Of a stretch of DNA of 64,000 bases, positions 15,236-23,492 are shown piece by piece; position 1 is the first letter of the stretch; each line of letters begins with the position of its first letter. Under the pieces are notes generated by a model that saw only the letters and a program-made list of their open reading frames with translations, ran no database searches and had not been told where the DNA came from. A program made the position numbers and the translations under genes. Origin of the DNA: Sphaerisporangium fuscum. Lineage in GTDB: Bacteria > Actinomycetota > Actinomycetes > Streptosporangiales > Streptosporangiaceae. The stretch is from contig NZ_JAHDTF010000019.1 of the NCBI RefSeq assembly GCF_018531465.1, positions 1 to 64,000 on the forward strand, in the 5' to 3' direction.

Positions 15236-17818
15236 TCACGTTCCCCGCAAGTCGGCGAGGAGGCCGGGCAGGTCGTCGGGTTTGACCATGACCTCCCGCG
15301 CCTTGGATCCCTCGCTCGGGCCGACGACGTTCCTGCTCTCCAGCAGGTCCATCAGCCGGCCCGCCTTGGCGAATCCGACGCGCAGCTTGCGCTGGAGCAT
15401 GGAGGTGGAGCCGAACTGGGTGGTGACGATCAGCTCGGCGGCCTGGATCAGCAGGTCGAGGTCGTCGCCGATCTCCTCGTCGATCTCGCGCTTGGCGGTG
15501 TTGACGGCGGCCACGTCGTCGCGGTACTCGACCTGCATCTGCGCCTTGCAGTGGGCGACGATCTCGCCGATCTCCTTCTCGGAGAGGAAGGCGTTCTGCA
15601 GTCGCATCGGCTTGCTCGCGCCCATGGGCAGGAAGAGCGCGTCACCCTGGCCGACGAGCTTCTCGGCGCCGGGCTGGTCGAGGATGACCCGCGAGTCGGC
15701 GAGCGAGGAGGTGGCGAACGCCAGCCGGGAGGGGACGTTCGCCTTGATCAGGCCGGTCACGACGTCGACGGACGGGCGCTGGGTGGCGATCACCAGGTGG
15801 ATGCCGGCGGCGCGGGCGAGCTGGGTGATGCGGACGATGGAGTCCTCGACGTCGCGCGGGGCGACCATCATCAGGTCGGCCAGCTCGTCGATGATCACCA
15901 GCAGGTAGGGGTAGGGCTGGTAGACCCGCTCGCTGCCCGGCGGGGGCACCAGCTTGCCGGCGCGGACGGCCTTGTTGAACTCGTCGACGTGCCGGAACCC
16001 GCTGGCGGCCAGGTCGTCGTAGCGGCGGTCCATCTCGCCCACGACCCATTCGAGGGCCTCGGCGGCCTTCTTCGGGTTGGTGATGATCGGGGTGATCAGG
16101 TGGGGGATGCCCTCGTAGGTGTTCAGCTCGACGCGCTTGGGGTCGACCAGGACCATGCGCACCTCGTCGGGCGTGGCGCGCATCAGGATCGAGGAGATCA
16201 GCCCGTTGACGCAGACCGACTTTCCGGCGCCGGTGGCGCCCGCGATGAGCAGGTGGGGCATCTTGGCGAGGTTCGCGACGATGGTGCGGCCCTCGACGTC
16301 CTTGCCCAGCCCGACGATCATCGGGTGGTGGTCGGCCTGGGCGACCTGGGACCGCAGCACGTCGCCGAGGCTGACCAGGTCTTTGTCGGTGTTGGGGATT
16401 TCGACCCCAATGGCCGACTTGCCGGGAATCGGGGACAAAATCCGTACATCTGCTGATTTAACGGCGTAAGCGATGTTCTTGGTGAGCGCCGTGACCTTCT
16501 CGACCTTGACCGCCGGGCCGAGCTCGATCTCGTACCGGGTCACCGTCGGGCCGCGCGTGAAGCCGATCACCTGGGCGTCGATGGAGAACTGCTCCAGGAC
16601 GCTGCTGAGCGCGTTGACCACCACCGTGTTGGCCTTGGTCTGGGGCTTCGGCGGCGTGCCCGGACGCAGCACCTGCAGGTCGGGCAGGACGTACGGCCCG
16701 GCCTGCGGCGAGAGCACGAGCTGCTCGACCTTGCGGGGGGCCGGAGAGGGGTCGGGCGGGACGCTGCCGCGGCGCGGCTCCAGCGGCTCGGTGGGCTCCA
16801 CCACGTCGTCGACCAGCCCGGGCACGATCTCCGGTGAATGATCGGAGAGCTTGTCCTGGTCCTCGGCGACGAGCGGCGTGTCGTACGGCTTGACGTGCTC
16901 GCCGACATCGCCGTCCTGCGGCGCGGGCTTGGCGGCCTGCCCGGACGCGGCGGGGCGGGTCTTGCGGGGACGGCGGGCGCCGGCGCGCTCGCCGTCCTTG
17001 GCCCCCTTGGCCGGCGCGGCCTCCGTGCTCTTGCTGAAGAGCATGTGCTGGATCTCGGCCAGCCGCTCGGGCACGCGGTGCACGGGCGTGGCGGTGATCA
17101 CCAGGATGCCGAACCCGGACAGCAGCATGAGCAGCGGGATCGTGATGAACGCGGGCAGGATGCTGGACGGCGGGGCCGAGACGATGAACCCGATCAGGCC
17201 TCCCGCCGCCGCCACCTTGTCCATGCCGTCGGTGCCCGAGGGGGGCGAGGGGTACGGCGTGTTGTGCGCGACGTGGATGATGCCGAGCAGGCCCGCCAGC
17301 AGCGCCGTCCAGCCGATGATCATGCGGCCGGTGTCGGCGTTCTGGTCGGGATGGCGCAGCAGGCGCCAGGCCACCAGGGCCAGCAGGATGGGCACCGCCC
17401 AGGCCAGCGACCCGAAGGCGCCGCGCAGCACCGTGTCGACCACGGTGGCCACCGTGCCGCGCGTGGTGCGCCAGGTCATCGCGGCCAGGACGATCGCCCC
17501 GCCCAGCACCGCGAGCCCGAGGCCGTCGCGACGGTGGGCCGGGTCGAGCTCGCGCGCCTGCTGCCCGAAGGCCCGCGCGGCGGTGCCGACGCCGTTGGCG
17601 AACAGCAGCCAGACCCCGACGAAGAGCTTGCCGATCATCAGGAAGACCCAGCTGATCGGATCGGGAGGCGCGGACGCCGGGCGGCGGGCAGCGGGCCGGG
17701 CGGCGGAGCGCGCGCCCGAGGGCCTCGTGCCGGCCGGACGCCTGGCGGTGGACGTACGCGAGGACGGTGACCGCTTGGCCGAGCCTTTCGGGCTGCTTTT
17801 CGACGTACGGGTGGCCAT
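15236..17818 (-). CDS. ftsK: FtsK/SpoIIIE-family DNA translocase
   Basis: An 860-residue DNA pump. After a Lys/Arg/Ser-rich tail come several transmembrane segments (about residues 50-235), a charged Pro-rich linker, and a RecA-like motor from about residue 430. The Walker A motif is GATGAGKS, Walker B lies in LLVIIDELADLMM, and a winged-helix gamma domain at the C-terminus would read KOPS-like sequences. It moves chromosomal DNA through the division septum and coordinates dimer resolution. It heads the minus-strand block running to clgR. Confidence 0.93.
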   Translation of the reverse strand: MATRTSKSSPKGSAKRSPSSRTSTARRPAGTRPSGARSAARPAARRPASAPPDPISWVFLMIGKLFVGVWLLFANGVGTAARAFGQQARELDPAHRRDGLGLAVLGGAIVLAAMTWRTTRGTVATVVDTVLRGAFGSLAWAVPILLALVAWRLLRHPDQNADTGRMIIGWTALLAGLLGIIHVAHNTPYPSPPSGTDGMDKVAAAGGLIGFIVSAPPSSILPAFITIPLLMLLSGFGILVITATPVHRVPERLAEIQHMLFSKSTEAAPAKGAKDGERAGARRPRKTRPAASGQAAKPAPQDGDVGEHVKPYDTPLVAEDQDKLSDHSPEIVPGLVDDVVEPTEPLEPRRGSVPPDPSPAPRKVEQLVLSPQAGPYVLPDLQVLRPGTPPKPQTKANTVVVNALSSVLEQFSIDAQVIGFTRGPTVTRYEIELGPAVKVEKVTALTKNIAYAVKSADVRILSPIPGKSAIGVEIPNTDKDLVSLGDVLRSQVAQADHHPMIVGLGKDVEGRTIVANLAKMPHLLIAGATGAGKSVCVNGLISSILMRATPDEVRMVLVDPKRVELNTYEGIPHLITPIITNPKKAAEALEWVVGEMDRRYDDLAASGFRHVDEFNKAVRAGKLVPPPGSERVYQPYPYLLVIIDELADLMMVAPRDVEDSIVRITQLARAAGIHLVIATQRPSVDVVTGLIKANVPSRLAFATSSLADSRVILDQPGAEKLVGQGDALFLPMGASKPMRLQNAFLSEKEIGEIVAHCKAQMQVEYRDDVAAVNTAKREIDEEIGDDLDLLIQAAELIVTTQFGSTSMLQRKLRVGFAKAGRLMDLLESRNVVGPSEGSKAREVMVKPDDLPGLLADLRGT

Positions 17819-17884
17819 GGTACGGACGCTACCTCTGAGGTGGGCGGGACGGCGGGAGGCGCGCCGAGAGGCCCCGAGGATTGT

Positions 17885-17918
17885 GTTCTATGTATTGACA
17901 TAGTGTTTTATGTAATGG
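17885..17918 (+). promoter_or_regulatory. Putative IclR operator and promoter of the symporter gene (site A)
   Basis: A 34-bp AT-rich stretch with CTATGT-ATTG-ACATAG (17889-17904), a perfect 6-4-6 palindrome containing a consensus TTGACA at 17895-17900. Compared with site B upstream of kduI (21825-21858, minus strand), 23 of 34 positions match, including GTTCTAT at the start and TTT-ATGTA towards the end. It lies 37 bp before the symporter ATG. The shared sequence and the two IclR genes in the cluster support a common regulator. Confidence 0.7.
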
Positions 17919-17954
17919 AATCTCACTTCCAACGGGGCGTTGGAAGGAGGATCG

Positions 17955-19451
17955 ATGTCCGCACTCGACTGGTCCGTGCTGGCGGCCTACTTCTTGGTCA
18001 TGGTCGTCATCGGGGTGTGGTCCAGGAGCCGCATCAGGACCGTCATCGACTACTTCACCGCAGGCGGGAAGATCCCCTGGTGGCTGTCGGGGATCTCGCA
18101 CCACATGTCCGGCTACAGCGCGGTCATGTTCGTCGCGTTCGCCGCCGTCGCCTACGACTACGGGCTCACCGTGTACGTCTGGTGGGCGCTGACGATCGGC
18201 GTCGGCGTGGGCATCGGCGCCTTCCTGTTCGCCCCGCGCTGGAACCGGCTGCGCGCCAAGCACGGCGTGGTCTCGCCGCTGGAATACCTGACCCGGCGCT
18301 ACAACCTGCCGACCCAGCAGGTCATGGCCTACAGCGGCGCGCTGCTGAAGGTGGTGGACATCGCCGCCAAGTGGGTCGCGATCTCCGTGCTGCTCAAGGG
18401 CTTCGCCGGGATCCCGATCCAGTACGGCATCGCGCTCACCGGCGCGGTGACGGTGGTGTACGTGACGGTGGGCGGCCTGTGGGCCGACGTCCTGACCGAC
18501 TTCGGGCAGTTCGTGATCCAGGCCGTGGCCGGCGTGGTGATGTTCGTGGCCGTGCTCGCCCACCTCGGCGGCGTCTCCACCCTGTGGACCATGTGGGGCG
18601 AGCTCCCGCCCGGCCACGGCGCCCCGCTGGCCGGCCCGTACACCGGCGCCTACTTCTTCGCGTTCCTGCTGATCAAGACCTTCGAGTACAACGGCGGCAT
18701 GTGGAACCTCGCCCAGCGCTACATGGGCGCGCCCTCCGGATCGCAGGCCAAGCGGGCGGCACTGCTGTCGAGCGCCCTGTGGCTGATCTGGCCGCTGATC
18801 CTCTTCATCCCGATGTTCGCCGCCCCGCTCATCGTGCCGAACCTGGCCGACTCCGACCAGGCGTACGTACGGCTGGCGCAGGAACTGCTGCCCACGGGGC
18901 TGATCGGCCTGGTGCTGGCCGGTTTCTTCTCGCACACCATGGCCATGGTCTCCTCCGACGCCAACGTGATCTCGGCGGTGATCACCCGGGACATCCTGCC
19001 GGTGTTCGTGCGCCGGCTGCGGACGCCGACGGCCGCGGGCGCGCTCAAGCTCGCCCGGGTCACGACGTTCGTGTTCGTGGTGACCAGCATGACCATCGCC
19101 ATCGTCACGCAGGGGCAGGGCGTGGTGCTGAAGATCGTGGTCGACGTCGTGGCCGCCACGATGGGCCCGATCTCCATCCCGCTCATGCTGGGCCTGCTGC
19201 CCTGGTTCAAGCGCAGCGGGCCGACGGCGGCGATCGTCTCCTGGGCCGCCGGCCTCGGCGTGTGGGCCGTCGTCAAGTGGGTGATCGCCTCGGCCGACCA
19301 GACCCTGGTCGTCGCCGCGCCCCTGGTGACGTCGCTGGCGCTCTACGTCGTCATCGGTCTCCTCAAGCCGGAGCCCCGCCCGGACCGCGATGCCCTGGTC
19401 GACTCCCTCGGCTCCGACGCCGCCCCGGGGAAGGCCTCCGTCCCCGCCTGA
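17955..19451 (+). CDS. Sodium:solute symporter (SSS family), probable uronate transporter
   Basis: A 498-residue membrane protein with 12-13 hydrophobic segments and SSS-family landmarks: an early TAGGKIPWW loop and a Gly-rich segment GLVLAGFFSHTMAMVSSDAN, where sodium-binding Ser/Ala residues lie. It should import a sugar acid with sodium. Its position next to kduD/kduI, with a shared operator, suggests galacturonate or an unsaturated uronate. GGAGG lies just before the ATG. Its last 109 bp are overlapped on the opposite strand by the IclR gene. Confidence 0.85.
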   Translation: MSALDWSVLAAYFLVMVVIGVWSRSRIRTVIDYFTAGGKIPWWLSGISHHMSGYSAVMFVAFAAVAYDYGLTVYVWWALTIGVGVGIGAFLFAPRWNRLRAKHGVVSPLEYLTRRYNLPTQQVMAYSGALLKVVDIAAKWVAISVLLKGFAGIPIQYGIALTGAVTVVYVTVGGLWADVLTDFGQFVIQAVAGVVMFVAVLAHLGGVSTLWTMWGELPPGHGAPLAGPYTGAYFFAFLLIKTFEYNGGMWNLAQRYMGAPSGSQAKRAALLSSALWLIWPLILFIPMFAAPLIVPNLADSDQAYVRLAQELLPTGLIGLVLAGFFSHTMAMVSSDANVISAVITRDILPVFVRRLRTPTAAGALKLARVTTFVFVVTSMTIAIVTQGQGVVLKIVVDVVAATMGPISIPLMLGLLPWFKRSGPTAAIVSWAAGLGVWAVVKWVIASADQTLVVAAPLVTSLALYVVIGLLKPEPRPDRDALVDSLGSDAAPGKASVPA

Positions 19452-20203
19452 GCCCGCGAGGGGGCGCCGAGGGCCAGGGAGACCTCGCGGGCGGCCCCGA
19501 CGACCACCGGGGCGAGTCGCTCCAGCGCGTCGGGCTCCATGTCCATGGCCAGGGCCGAGATGGAGATGCCACCGAGCACCTGGCCGGTGTGGTCGAAGAC
19601 GGCGGCGCCGACGCACCGGATGCTCGGCTCGTTCTCCTCGTCGTCCATCGAGTAGCCGAGGGCCCGCACCGTGCCGAGGTGGTCGAGCAGGTCGTCGATG
19701 TCGGTGATCGTCGCGGGCGTCAGCCGCGTCAGGCCGGTGCGCCCGGCGATGGCCCGCACCTCGTCGTCGCCCAGCGCGGCCAGGATGGCCTTGCCGATGG
19801 CCGTGGAGTGCAGGCGCAGGCTCATGCCGACCCGGGAGGGCATCTGGTAGGGCCTGCGGCCCTCGAGCTTGTCGACGTAGACGGCCTCGTCGCCGCTGCG
19901 GATGCCGAAGTGGGTGGTGTAACCCGTGCGCTCGTGCAGGGCGCGCAGCGCCGCGGACGCCTGGCGCGAGGGGTCGAAACGGGTCATCACCCTGCCCGCG
20001 AGGGTCAGGATGCGCGGCCCCGGCTCGTACCCCCCGGTGCCGTCGGCGCGGGCGAAGCCCCATTCGACGAGCGACTGCAGGATGCGGTGAACGGTCGACT
20101 TGGAGACGCCGGTCGCCGCGGCGATGTCGGTCACGCGGTGGTGCTCGGCGATCGCCTCCAGCACCGCCAGCGCCTTGTCGATGGAGCTGCCTTCCCTGAC
20201 CAC
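19343..20203 (-). CDS. IclR-family transcriptional regulator
   Basis: A 286-residue regulator with an N-terminal winged helix (VTDIAAATGVSKSTVHRILQSL) and an IclR effector domain ending near residue 240 (REVSLALGAP). A Ser/Arg-rich tail of about 45 residues follows. That tail is encoded by DNA lying antisense to the 3' end of the symporter gene, so it probably arose by loss of an earlier stop. KdgR, the pectin regulator of enterobacteria, belongs to this family. Start is GTG, with a weak ribosome site. Confidence 0.85.
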   Translation of the reverse strand: MVREGSSIDKALAVLEAIAEHHRVTDIAAATGVSKSTVHRILQSLVEWGFARADGTGGYEPGPRILTLAGRVMTRFDPSRQASAALRALHERTGYTTHFGIRSGDEAVYVDKLEGRRPYQMPSRVGMSLRLHSTAIGKAILAALGDDEVRAIAGRTGLTRLTPATITDIDDLLDHLGTVRALGYSMDDEENEPSIRCVGAAVFDHTGQVLGGISISALAMDMEPDALERLAPVVVGAAREVSLALGAPSRAQAGTEAFPGAASEPRESTRASRSGRGSGLRRPMTT

Positions 20204-20253
20204 GTCCCGAGCCTACTAACAGGCGTCCCCGGCCGGCGTCGTGGCCGAACGGC

Positions 20254-21000
20254 TCACCGGGCGAGCCAGCCGCCGTCGACGGCCAGCACGTGGCCGTTGA
20301 CGTAGTCGGAGGCGGGCGAGGCGAGGAAGACCGCCGCGCCGGCCAGGTCGCCGGGCGTGCCCCAGCGACCGGCGGGGATGCGATCCCTGATCGCGGACTC
20401 GCGCCCCGGGTCGTCACGCAGCGGCGCGGTGTTGTCGGTGGCGATGTACCCGGGGGCGATGGCGTTGACCTGCACTCCCCGGGCCGCCCATTCGCAGGCG
20501 AGCGACCGGGTGAGCCCGGCCACGGCGTGCTTGGCCACGGTGTACCCGGCGACGTTGACGCCGCCCTGGAACGACAGCATCGACGCGATCATGATGATCT
20601 TCCCCGAGCCGCGCCGCAGCATGGGACGGCCGGCGGCCTGGCTGAGCAGGAAGACCGCGTCGAGGTCGACGTCGAGCACGGCCCGCCAGTCGGCGTAGGA
20701 GTGCCGGGCGGCGGGCGCCCTGCGGATGATCCCGGCGTTGTTGACGAGGATGTCGACGCGGTGCCGCCCGAGCAGTTCCTCGGCGGCCCCGGGGAGCCTC
20801 GTCACGTCCGACAGGTCGTACACCCAGCGCCAGGCCTCCCGGCCGGCCTTGCGGACCTCGGCCTCCACCTCGTCCAGGTCGTCGCGGTGGCCGTGCAGGA
20901 CGACGTCGGCGCCCGCCCTCGCCAGGCCCACCGCGATCGCCCGGCCGATGCCGGTGCGGGTGCCGGTGACCAGCGCCGTCCGGCCCTCCAGCGAGAACAT
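20254..21000 (-). CDS. kduD: 2-dehydro-3-deoxy-D-gluconate 5-dehydrogenase, KduD-type SDR
   Basis: A 248-residue classical short-chain dehydrogenase. The cofactor motif is TGTRTGIG, NNAG lies at about residue 87, the catalytic Tyr and Lys are in YTVAK, and the C-terminus has DGGW. Gene order with KduI identifies it as KduD, which reduces 2,5-diketo-3-deoxygluconate to 2-keto-3-deoxygluconate in breakdown of unsaturated pectin products. The ATG overlaps the kduI stop by one base (TGATG), so translation is coupled. Confidence 0.88.
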   Translation of the reverse strand: MFSLEGRTALVTGTRTGIGRAIAVGLARAGADVVLHGHRDDLDEVEAEVRKAGREAWRWVYDLSDVTRLPGAAEELLGRHRVDILVNNAGIIRRAPAARHSYADWRAVLDVDLDAVFLLSQAAGRPMLRRGSGKIIMIASMLSFQGGVNVAGYTVAKHAVAGLTRSLACEWAARGVQVNAIAPGYIATDNTAPLRDDPGRESAIRDRIPAGRWGTPGDLAGAAVFLASPASDYVNGHVLAVDGGWLAR

Positions 21001-21815
21001 CACCGCATCGCGCCGATCGCGACCTGCTCCATGTCGTCGTACGCCTGGTTCTCCCCGCCCATCGCCCACACGAAGGCGTAGTTGCTGGTGCCGAAGCCGC
21101 AGTGCACCGACCAGGAGGGGGAGATGACGGCCTGGCGGTCGGCCACGATCAGGTTGCGGGTCTCCTCGGGCCTGCCCATCAGGTGCACGACCCGCTGGTC
21201 CTCGGGGAGGTCGAAGTAGAGGTAGACCTCGGTGCGCCGCTCGTGGGTGTGGCACGGCATGGTGTTCCACATGCTGCCGGGCTCCAGCACGGTGACGCCG
21301 AGCACGAGCTGGCAGCTCTGGATGCCCTTGGCATGGATGTACTTGTGGATCGTGCGGTCGTTGGAGCCCTCCTGGGAGCCGAGGCGCGTGGGCTCGGCCT
21401 CCTCCAGGGTGGCCCTGACGGTCGGGTGCCCGGTGTGCGCGGGGGTGGAGACGAGGTAGAAGGCGCCACCGGAGAAGGAGACCTCGCACGCTCCCCTGCC
21501 GACGTACAGGCACTCCCTGGGGCCGAGCTCGTGGGCCGTGCCGTCGACGGTGACCGTGCCCGCCTCCCCGACGTTGACCACGCCGAGCTCACGGCGCTGG
21601 AGGAAGTACTCGGCGCGCAGCGGGTCCGGGCACGGGAGCGTGAGCGGCGTGTCGCCGGGGACGGCCCCTCCGATCACGATCCGGTCCTCGTGGGAGTACA
21701 CCAGGCGGACCTCTCCGGGGACGAAAAGCTCCTCCGCCAGGAAACGCTCCCTGAGCCGGTCGGTCGTCATGCCCGGCACCTGGTCGGGTGCGGTCGCGTA
21801 CCGTACCTCCACCAT
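21000..21815 (-). CDS. kduI: 4-deoxy-L-threo-5-hexosulose-uronate ketol-isomerase
   Basis: A 271-residue cupin-fold isomerase matching KduI along its length. The zinc-binding region reads MPCHTHERRTEVYLYF, with a later CGFGTSNYAF segment. It converts 5-keto-4-deoxyuronate, the spontaneous product of unsaturated galacturonate released by pectate lyases, to the KduD substrate. It starts 10 bp from site B. GGAGG lies almost against the ATG at 21815, and the adjacent GTG at 21812 would be better spaced. Confidence 0.93.
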   Translation of the reverse strand: MVEVRYATAPDQVPGMTTDRLRERFLAEELFVPGEVRLVYSHEDRIVIGGAVPGDTPLTLPCPDPLRAEYFLQRRELGVVNVGEAGTVTVDGTAHELGPRECLYVGRGACEVSFSGGAFYLVSTPAHTGHPTVRATLEEAEPTRLGSQEGSNDRTIHKYIHAKGIQSCQLVLGVTVLEPGSMWNTMPCHTHERRTEVYLYFDLPEDQRVVHLMGRPEETRNLIVADRQAVISPSWSVHCGFGTSNYAFVWAMGGENQAYDDMEQVAIGAMR

Positions 21816-21824
21816 GCCTCCATC

Positions 21825-21858
21825 CCGCTACATGAAATGCTATCTTGCCATATAGAAC
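21825..21858 (-). promoter_or_regulatory. Putative IclR operator upstream of kduI (site B)
   Basis: Read on the minus strand this segment begins GTTCTATAT and contains ATAGCATTTCATGTA. It matches site A at 23 of 34 positions, and most differences are transitions. It lies in the 87-bp gap between the upstream IclR gene stop (21903) and the kduI start (21815). Confidence 0.7.
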
Positions 21859-21902
21859 AACTCCAGACGTGGGGGATCAAGCCGCGGCACTCGCGGCGGT
21901 CG

Positions 21903-22685
21903 TCAGTAGGTGCGGCGGACGCCCCGGGCGGCCACCTCGATGCGGTCGCGCGCCTCCAGCAGGCACGCGGCGATCTCCTTGTCGCGGCCCGCCGTCAGGC
22001 GCGGCACGGGGACCGAGACGCTGACCGCGTCGCGCGGAGGGTAGGCGATGTCGAGGGCGACACCGAAGCAGCGCAGCCCCTCGGTGTTCTCCTCACGGTC
22101 GACGGCGTAGCCCCGCTTGCGGATGCGGCGCAGATCGGCGACCAGCTGCCCCTGGTCGACGATGGTGTGCCTGGTGAGCCTGGGCAGCTCCGGCGGGAGC
22201 AGGCGCGCCACCTCGGCCTCGTCACGCGTGGCGAGGATCGCCTTGCCGAGCGAGGTGGTGCTCGCCGGCAGCCGTCGCCCGACCCTGGTGAAGGGCCGGA
22301 GGTAGTGCCGGGAGGCGCGCGTGGCGAGGTAGACCACGTCGAAGTGGTCGAGCCGGGCCAGGTGGACGGTCTCGCCGGTGACCTCGGCCAGCCAGTCGAG
22401 CGCGTCGCGCGCGATCTGGACGACCGGGTCGCCGTCGATGTAGGTCGCGCCGACCAGCAGGGCGCGCATGCCGATGCGGTACAGCGTGCCGGTCACGTCG
22501 GTCTCGATCCAGCCGAGGTCGACCAGCGTGCGCAGCAGCGCGTGCAGGCTGCTCTTGGGGTAGCCCAGCTTGCCCTGCAGGTCGGAGAGGCTGTGCAGGC
22601 CGGGATACTGCGCGAAGAAGTCGAGAAGCTCCACGGTGCGCACGGCCGACTTGACGTGCGGCGCCGAGGTTCCCTGCTCTGTCAT
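21903..22685 (-). CDS. IclR-family transcriptional regulator
   Basis: A 260-residue regulator with a winged helix (LSDLQGKLGYPKSSLHALLRTL) and an IclR effector domain (DREENTEGLRCFGVAL near residue 205). The ATG at 22685 has a perfect GGGGAGG 6 nt upstream. It lies 39 bp after udh on the same strand, so it is probably the last gene of the transporter/udh operon, and it precedes kduI. With the regulator at 19343 it makes two IclR proteins for one catabolic island, perhaps one per branch. Confidence 0.9.
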   Translation of the reverse strand: MTEQGTSAPHVKSAVRTVELLDFFAQYPGLHSLSDLQGKLGYPKSSLHALLRTLVDLGWIETDVTGTLYRIGMRALLVGATYIDGDPVVQIARDALDWLAEVTGETVHLARLDHFDVVYLATRASRHYLRPFTRVGRRLPASTTSLGKAILATRDEAEVARLLPPELPRLTRHTIVDQGQLVADLRRIRKRGYAVDREENTEGLRCFGVALDIAYPPRDAVSVSVPVPRLTAGRDKEIAACLLEARDRIEVAARGVRRTY

Positions 22686-22724
22686 CGGCGTCCTCCCCTG
22701 GCGCGTCGCCTCTATTGTCACCGG

Positions 22725-23492
22725 TCACGACTCCACGACGCGACCGCCCGCGTAGGCGTACTCCGGATCGGCCGGGTCGAGCTCCGGCATGCCCTCGGCG
22801 TACACCTCGGCGTCGTCCTGCGGCTCGTACCCCAGCGCCCTGCCGGGGGCGAGGTCCCACCACCTGCGGGTGTTGGCCGAGACGCCCCACACGATGGCGA
22901 ACGTCAGGTCCGGGGCGGTCAGGCAGGCCTGCGCCAGGCGCACCATGTCGCCCGGGCTGAGCCACGTCGACAGCGCGCGCGGCGCGTCCGGGCGCGGCTC
23001 GAACGTGCCGATCCGCAGGCAGGCCACCCGCATGCCGTACCTGTCGGAGTAGTAGCGGCCGAGGGCCTCACCGTAGGCCTTGGAGACGCCGTAGTGCGAG
23101 TCGGGGGCCACCGGGGTGTCGGCCGGGGCCATCTCCTGGCGCGGGGTGAAGCCCGCCGCGTGGTTGCTGCTGGCGTAGACGACGCGCTCGACCCCGGCCT
23201 GCCGGGCGGCCTCGAACACGCGGTAGGTGCCCTCGATGTTGAGCGTGAGCGTCCGCTCGAAACTCGCCGAGGGCGAGGGGGTGCCCGCCAGATGGACGAC
23301 GTCGGTGACGCCCTTCATGGCCCGCTCCAGCACCGCCGGGTCGAGGATGTCACCGGCGATCACCTCGTGCTCGGTGCCCTCGACCGGCTTCATATCGAGA
23401 AGGCGCAGCCGGTGGCCGTACCGGGGCAGCCCCTCGGTCAGGCAGGCTCCGATCCGGCCGGCGGCGCCGGTGATAAGGATGTTTTTCACCAT
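22725..23492 (-). CDS. udh: Uronate dehydrogenase
   Basis: A 255-residue extended-type SDR. The NAD-binding motif is TGAAGRIG, followed by SSNHAAG, the catalytic YGVSK, and IVWGVSANTRRWWD. The SSNH, LSTW and WGxSAN-xxWWD segments are hallmarks of bacterial uronate dehydrogenase. It oxidises D-galacturonate or D-glucuronate to the aldarolactone. The start lies inside the last codons of the upstream enolase-superfamily gene (7-bp overlap), showing tight coupling. This gene indicates an oxidative galacturonate route alongside KduI/KduD. Confidence 0.9.
   Translation of the reverse strand: MVKNILITGAAGRIGACLTEGLPRYGHRLRLLDMKPVEGTEHEVIAGDILDPAVLERAMKGVTDVVHLAGTPSPSASFERTLTLNIEGTYRVFEAARQAGVERVVYASSNHAAGFTPRQEMAPADTPVAPDSHYGVSKAYGEALGRYYSDRYGMRVACLRIGTFEPRPDAPRALSTWLSPGDMVRLAQACLTAPDLTFAIVWGVSANTRRWWDLAPGRALGYEPQDDAEVYAEGMPELDPADPEYAYAGGRVVES

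Noticed and set aside
17829..20417. Long minus-strand (862 aa) and plus-strand (821 aa) frames across the symporter and IclR genes
   Set aside because: Arg/Gly/Pro-rich shadow frames typical of high GC; no conserved motifs, and the real genes lie in other frames.
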